From: an uncultured Verrucomicrobia subdivision 3 bacterium
GTDB lineage: Bacteria; Verrucomicrobiota; Verrucomicrobiia; Limisphaerales; UBA11358
Reading direction: 5' to 3'
Assembly (NCBI GenBank): GCA_903850425.1
Contig: CAINLR010000011.1
Coordinates: 1-64,000 of the forward strand
DNA length: 64,000 bases
Under the pieces are notes generated by a model, which was not told where the DNA came from, searched no databases, and worked only from the letters and a program-made list of their open reading frames with translations. A program made the translations under genes and the position numbers. Below are positions 61,101 through 64,000 of this stretch, piece by piece (the first letter of the stretch is position 1; every line of letters begins with the position of its first letter).

Positions 61101-63072
61101 GAATACCCTGCCTCGTGGCGTGGCTGCCACCTTGGTGGACAACAGCGCCAATCATAGCGTTGATTTGCAGGTGACGGCCGTCGGTTTGGAGTGGACCGGC
61201 GCCAACTCATCCGCTTGGGACATTGGCACCACCGAAAACTGGTATAATCCTCAATCCATGTCGCAAGATTATTACTATGATGGTGACACGGTGGTCTTCA
61301 ACGATATCACCAACAATTACACGGTTAGCATACAGCCGGCCAACGTGAGTCCCACCGGAATCACCGTGAACACCACCAACACCTACCTTTTCGCCGGTGG
61401 CACCGCGAATGGCATCATCGGCGCGGCCAGCCTTTTGAAGACTGGGACCGGCACTTTGATCATGGCTAATTCCAACAACGTTTTCACCGGTGGCACCACG
61501 ATCAATCAGGGCATCCTGCAACTGGCCGACCAGAGCTACTCTTATCCCTACAATGGCGGCGCGCTAAACAACAACGGTGGCGTGGTTACGGTCAATAGCG
61601 GTGCCACCTTTGATGTCAACAGCATCGAAGTTCCAAACTATCAAAGCTACGGACCGGACGGTTACAACGTCTATATCAGCGGCAATGGCGTTGGCGGCAA
61701 TGGCGCGTTGATCAACAGCACGACCAGCAACAACGACAATGCTGATCCAGGTTACCTTACCTTAACGGGTGATGCCACCGTGGGTGGCGCTGGCGATATT
61801 AATATTCGCCATGGTGCCTCACCAAAACTAAGTTCCCAGAGCGGTGCTTACACGCTGACGAAGGTGGGTGCCGGCCAGTTCCGCGTGCGTTATAACACGG
61901 TAGTCAGCACCAACTTTGGAAATATTAACATCCTGCAAGGCATCATAACTTATGAATCATCCAACACCAACGGCTTTGGCGATGCGACCAAGACCGTTTC
62001 TGTCGGAAATGGCGGCGGTTTTGCCTGGGGCACGGCCAGTGTGCCTTGCTACAAACAGATTATCGCAAGCAACGGTGCCACGTTGTATGGTTATAATACC
62101 ACGGCGAATGTTATTGCCAGCCCGGTCAAGTTGAACGACGGCACTGTCACGCTCAATGCCAATTACTTCAATGCGCTGACTTTTAGTAATGTTTTAAGTG
62201 GCGCGGGTGGCATCAGCGTCAGCTATAACTCCACGGTTACTTTTGCCGCCAGCAATACTTACAGTGGCAATACTTATGTGTCTGATTGCAACGCCAGTCC
62301 CGGCTCGGTTTTACGGTTGGTTGGCAACGGTTCCATCGCTAATTCGCCGAACATCACCCTGCAAGGTATTACCAGCGGTCAAGCATTCGCCGGCGGTTTG
62401 GACGCGAGCGCTCGGACCGACGGCACGTTGACGCTGCTCAATAGCCAGACCTTGCGCGGCGACAATGCTGCCTATGTGAAGGGAAATGTGGTTGCCACTT
62501 CCGGCACGACCATCACGCCTGGTGGTTTGAACAATGTGCAATCCATGAACTTCAGCAACAACCTGACACTCCAAGCGGGCAGCACCTATGTGGCTGATGT
62601 CGGCTACGACGGCGTTTCCGCCACTTCCAACGACGTTGCGAATGTTACTGGCACCTTGAGCTATGGTGGCGCCTTGACGGTTAATGCCATTGGCAGTCCC
62701 TTGGTGGCGGGTAACTCGTTCAAACTGTTCAATACCACCGGCACGCCGAGCGGCAGCTTTGCTACCACCAATCTCCCGGCCTTGGGCACCGGTTTGGGAT
62801 GGAATTGGAATCCGGCCACGGCTACTTTGGCAGTAGTCGCCGCGGTGAACACGAACCCGGCCACGGCCAATTTCCAGGCCACCTTCTCAAGCGGTTCGTT
62901 GCATTTCACTTGGGCAGCTGATCATCTAGGCTGGCAGCTTTACACGAATGCTATCGGCTTGAGCGCAACCGGTAGCTGGTTCCCGGTGTCGGGTTCCGCC
63001 GCTGTCACCAGCGAAACGATTCCCGCCAATCCGGCGGCTCCGCATGTGTTCTTCCAATTGCGGTATCCGTGA
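58132..63072 (+). CDS. Autotransporter-associated beta-strand-repeat surface protein
   Basis: A 1,646-residue secreted protein with signal peptide MKIKISLTSLWTCVLSAAS to SANA. Repeated Asn/Gly/Thr-rich beta-strand units of the PATR type are clear: TLTKSGAGTMVQNGS, SLTKTNTGTVSIQTT...YNGGTLIKGGILQAYSG, LLKTGTGTLIMANSNNVFTGGTTINQGILQL. Two related 90-residue modules open with LVWQGDVTNGVNNAWDITT (about residue 480) and LEWTGANSSAWDIGTTENW (about 1020). There is no beta-barrel translocator and no PEP-CTERM; the end FFQLRYP resembles other verrucomicrobial secreted proteins. Start ATG 58132 is preferred to a TTG at 58084. It probably forms a beta-helical fibre at or outside the cell surface. Confidence 0.88.
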   Translation: MKIKISLTSLWTCVLSAASALGLIASANAANINMTGSDGFGATSFNAGLNWAGGLAPTAGNNYFTAGFLLRTPTTSGNFTFAGDSLTFQPNSTANSTAMNLKGSSPSTITINNCTNAGGVIGNGNGGATYTLAGNMFISAPTAFGLGGDGGRFLIIGSALSGSAAITNGFVGNGLGTITYTNNNTAFTGPMVTILASTNRAASQANLGGNPASFNAQQFVLDSGTFVPTASFAMNNPNSGVTIGAGGGNFYVGTGINFTNANPLAGPGTLTKSGAGTMVQNGSGASFTGNAVISAGTLAIGASGSLSGSPVINVGGGAVLDVTAGGLTMSANQQLIGTGTINGNVTDASGSTINAAGSSTVGNLTFSNNLTLVNGGNIVVDFAAATNDVIVVNGDLSPSGITYVSVGSAPPGGFVNGTSYTVMKVNGTLGGTAANFAVPATLQTRQTFPISYDAVNKLVKLTVAGNPPANLVWQGDVTNGVNNAWDITTSPNWLNGVNSDVYYDLDAVVFNDAGTNQSGTINQPTLDVVVNPKSVTFNATNDYTFASPTGLGAIAGTASLTKTNTGTVSIQTTNTYNGGTLIKGGILQAYSGSALGTGSVTVTNSGSLDVYVNSAGTAVYNPAQALIVSGTGVAPNIGAIFTTHGMGCAIGCTPFGIKSVRLAGSVAMGDDGATWQIGLDGNANGGANVGSIDGKGFSLTKVGNNTLVIEATNVSALSQFVLAGGGVELANTANNPFGSSATLVISNGTWINSWDNYANSGINLANPMVIGAGGGQLWNTHGLYYNHACYNTYSGNVTLSPDTNVNSGLTIYNTAFFGGAPNNLATWGTMTFSGIISGTNNVVCVGPQFQRGGGNNNAYANNPVNFTGNNTYSGLTIVSNYVVLNTTTYNQSGGTYDIVDFGDLDVIPVNGRPTLPMASLLADVQLLGPPSIGFSRLTAMPTSPVIYATNFTITSSCDIVPPKSGYSVGQFPLIKYEGVIGGAGFAGLSMNTLPRGVAATLVDNSANHSVDLQVTAVGLEWTGANSSAWDIGTTENWYNPQSMSQDYYYDGDTVVFNDITNNYTVSIQPANVSPTGITVNTTNTYLFAGGTANGIIGAASLLKTGTGTLIMANSNNVFTGGTTINQGILQLADQSYSYPYNGGALNNNGGVVTVNSGATFDVNSIEVPNYQSYGPDGYNVYISGNGVGGNGALINSTTSNNDNADPGYLTLTGDATVGGAGDINIRHGASPKLSSQSGAYTLTKVGAGQFRVRYNTVVSTNFGNINILQGIITYESSNTNGFGDATKTVSVGNGGGFAWGTASVPCYKQIIASNGATLYGYNTTANVIASPVKLNDGTVTLNANYFNALTFSNVLSGAGGISVSYNSTVTFAASNTYSGNTYVSDCNASPGSVLRLVGNGSIANSPNITLQGITSGQAFAGGLDASARTDGTLTLLNSQTLRGDNAAYVKGNVVATSGTTITPGGLNNVQSMNFSNNLTLQAGSTYVADVGYDGVSATSNDVANVTGTLSYGGALTVNAIGSPLVAGNSFKLFNTTGTPSGSFATTNLPALGTGLGWNWNPATATLAVVAAVNTNPATANFQATFSSGSLHFTWAADHLGWQLYTNAIGLSATGSWFPVSGSAAVTSETIPANPAAPHVFFQLRYP

Positions 63073-63135
63073 TTGAAGAATTGGCGGCGATCGTCCCGGC
63101 CGGTCGCCGCATTTCTGACAGTCGGGTTTGGGGTT

Positions 63136-63174
63136 GCGGGGACGGCTAAGGGGTTGGCCGTCCCCGCTTTTTTT
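63136..63174 (+). terminator. Rho-independent terminator after the repeat protein
   Basis: GCGGGGACGGC (63136-63146) pairs with GCCGTCCCCGC (63157-63167), followed by seven T residues. Confidence 0.9.
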
Positions 63175-63201
63175 CTGGAAAACCTGTGCGAAGATCGAAC
63201 A

Positions 63202-64000
63202 ATGCTGCATCATAGAGTTGTGAATCTGGTTTCCCTTTGTGCTGAACGGCTCGGATTCCGGTTTGCAAGCCGGTCCTCCTCGGGGTTCGCGGCGACACTC
63301 TTGCGGGTGGCATTGGGGTTTTGCTTTATCGCATCGGTTCATGCGCAGACGTTTGGCAACGTCACGATGGGCGGCGGCGGTTATGTGACCGGAGTCATTG
63401 CCTGCCCCAGCCAGCAAAATCTTTTCTACGCCAAGACCGACGTCGGCGGGGCCTACCGCTGGAATGAAACCAATCAGTCTTGGATTCCGCTCTTGGACTG
63501 GAATTCCCAGGATGAAACCACTTATCAGGGTGTCGAAAGCCTGGCAGTTGACCCGCAGTCACCGGCGACATTGTATCTCCTGGCCGGCACTTCGTATTGG
63601 AACAGTGGCAAGACCGCCATTCTTCGTTCCTCGGATTACGGCAATACCTTCTCCATTACGGATGTCACGGCCAAATTCAAAGCGAACGGCAACGGCGCCG
63701 ATCGGCAGAAGGGCGAAGCTTTGGCCGTGGACCCGCACCTTGGCAGCATTCTATTTTGCGGCACGCGGGCGAACGGACTTTTCAAGAGCCTGGACTTTGG
63801 CACGAACTGGAGCGCCGTCGCCAGCTTGAACGCCAACCTGAATGTCGCCAGCGAGAGTATCAGCTTTGTGTTGTTCGACCAATACACCGGCATGAACGGC
63901 AGCCCCACTCCGCGCATCTTTGTCGGCGTCTTTCGCACGGGAACCAATCTTTTTGTCAGCAACGATGCGGGAACCAACTGGACGCCGCTGACGAACGGTC
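63202..64000 (+). CDS. GH74-type xyloglucanase, truncated by the window end
   Basis: The open frame from ATG 63202 runs to the end of the window (266 codons) with no stop. A long N-region with a hydrophobic stretch (LLRVALGFCFIASVHAQ) is the signal peptide; the true start could be a later codon. The mature part opens with FGNVTMGGGGYVTGVIACP and FYAKTDVGGAYRWNETNQSWIPLLDW, the GH74 opening, in which the Asp of TDVGGAYRW is the catalytic residue. Bladed repeats follow (ILRSSDYGNTF, LFKSLDFGTNW, LFVSNDAGTNW), typical of the seven-blade propeller. Degrades xyloglucan backbone; fits with the GH9 and GH115 genes. Confidence 0.9.
   Translation, partial: MLHHRVVNLVSLCAERLGFRFASRSSSGFAATLLRVALGFCFIASVHAQTFGNVTMGGGGYVTGVIACPSQQNLFYAKTDVGGAYRWNETNQSWIPLLDWNSQDETTYQGVESLAVDPQSPATLYLLAGTSYWNSGKTAILRSSDYGNTFSITDVTAKFKANGNGADRQKGEALAVDPHLGSILFCGTRANGLFKSLDFGTNWSAVASLNANLNVASESISFVLFDQYTGMNGSPTPRIFVGVFRTGTNLFVSNDAGTNWTPLTNG

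Noticed and set aside
1-64000. tRNA, rRNA or CRISPR genes
   Set aside because: None was recognised by eye on either strand; a covariance-model scan would be decisive, especially near 15,000-15,130 where an integrase target might lie.

Overview
The window most likely comes from a flagellated, polysaccharide-degrading member of the Verrucomicrobiota (subdivision 3 / Pedosphaera-Limisphaera type). This is inferred from protein style only: two pseudopilins with the [19 protein letters not shown] leader, a large autotransporter-associated beta-strand-repeat protein, sensor kinases with big extracytoplasmic parts, and many secreted glycoside hydrolases. No rRNA or tRNA gene was recognised, so the assignment is not proven.

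Positions 1 to about 15,100 look like an integrated mobile element. A tyrosine integrase (13711-14982) lies at its right edge. A minus-strand replication-like operon (8186 to 4437) encodes a small HTH protein, a Toprim primase-like protein, a helicase-like ATPase with a degenerate Walker A motif, a short protein whose gene contains an inverted iteron array around an AT-rich core, and a small HTH protein. Divergent from it is an XRE regulator with a likely operator over the operon promoter. The cargo is a complete type III restriction-modification pair (mod 9416-11023, res 11020-13704). The left 4 kb holds two plus-strand genes (one sigma-like) between two diverged copies of a non-coding repeat, then about 2.4 kb with no supported gene.

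Positions 15,100-25,900 are chromosomal: a wax-synthase/MBOAT-like membrane protein between two related gene-tail remnants; then on the minus strand a histidine kinase, response regulator, GH9 cellulase and RsgA GTPase; then on the plus strand a pseudopilin, a small lipoprotein and a GH115 alpha-glucuronidase.

Positions 25,996-40,953 are a 20-gene minus-strand flagellar operon: flgB flgC fliE fliF fliG fliH fliI fliJ motE-like fliK flgD flgE fliL fliM fliN fliO fliP fliQ fliR flhB. It covers rod, MS ring, switch, export ATPase and export gate. Palindromic elements sit inside the 5' coding ends of fliO and fliP and in the fliR-fliQ gap, and the flgB start codon lies in a hairpin loop.

Positions 41,340-52,882 carry serine acetyltransferase, a branched-chain amino-acid locus (ilvN, a DUF2442/DUF4160 pair, ilvC) with nearly duplicated promoters, a pseudopilin, a Kef-type antiporter, a membrane protein, a GH92 mannosidase and arginine decarboxylase. 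Positions 53,300-64,000 hold a frameshifted small secreted gene, a PA14-containing histidine kinase with its response regulator, a 1,646-residue beta-strand-repeat surface protein, and the start of a GH74 xyloglucanase cut by the window end. GH9, GH115, GH92 and GH74 together point to plant hemicellulose and mannan use, probably under control of the two two-component systems.
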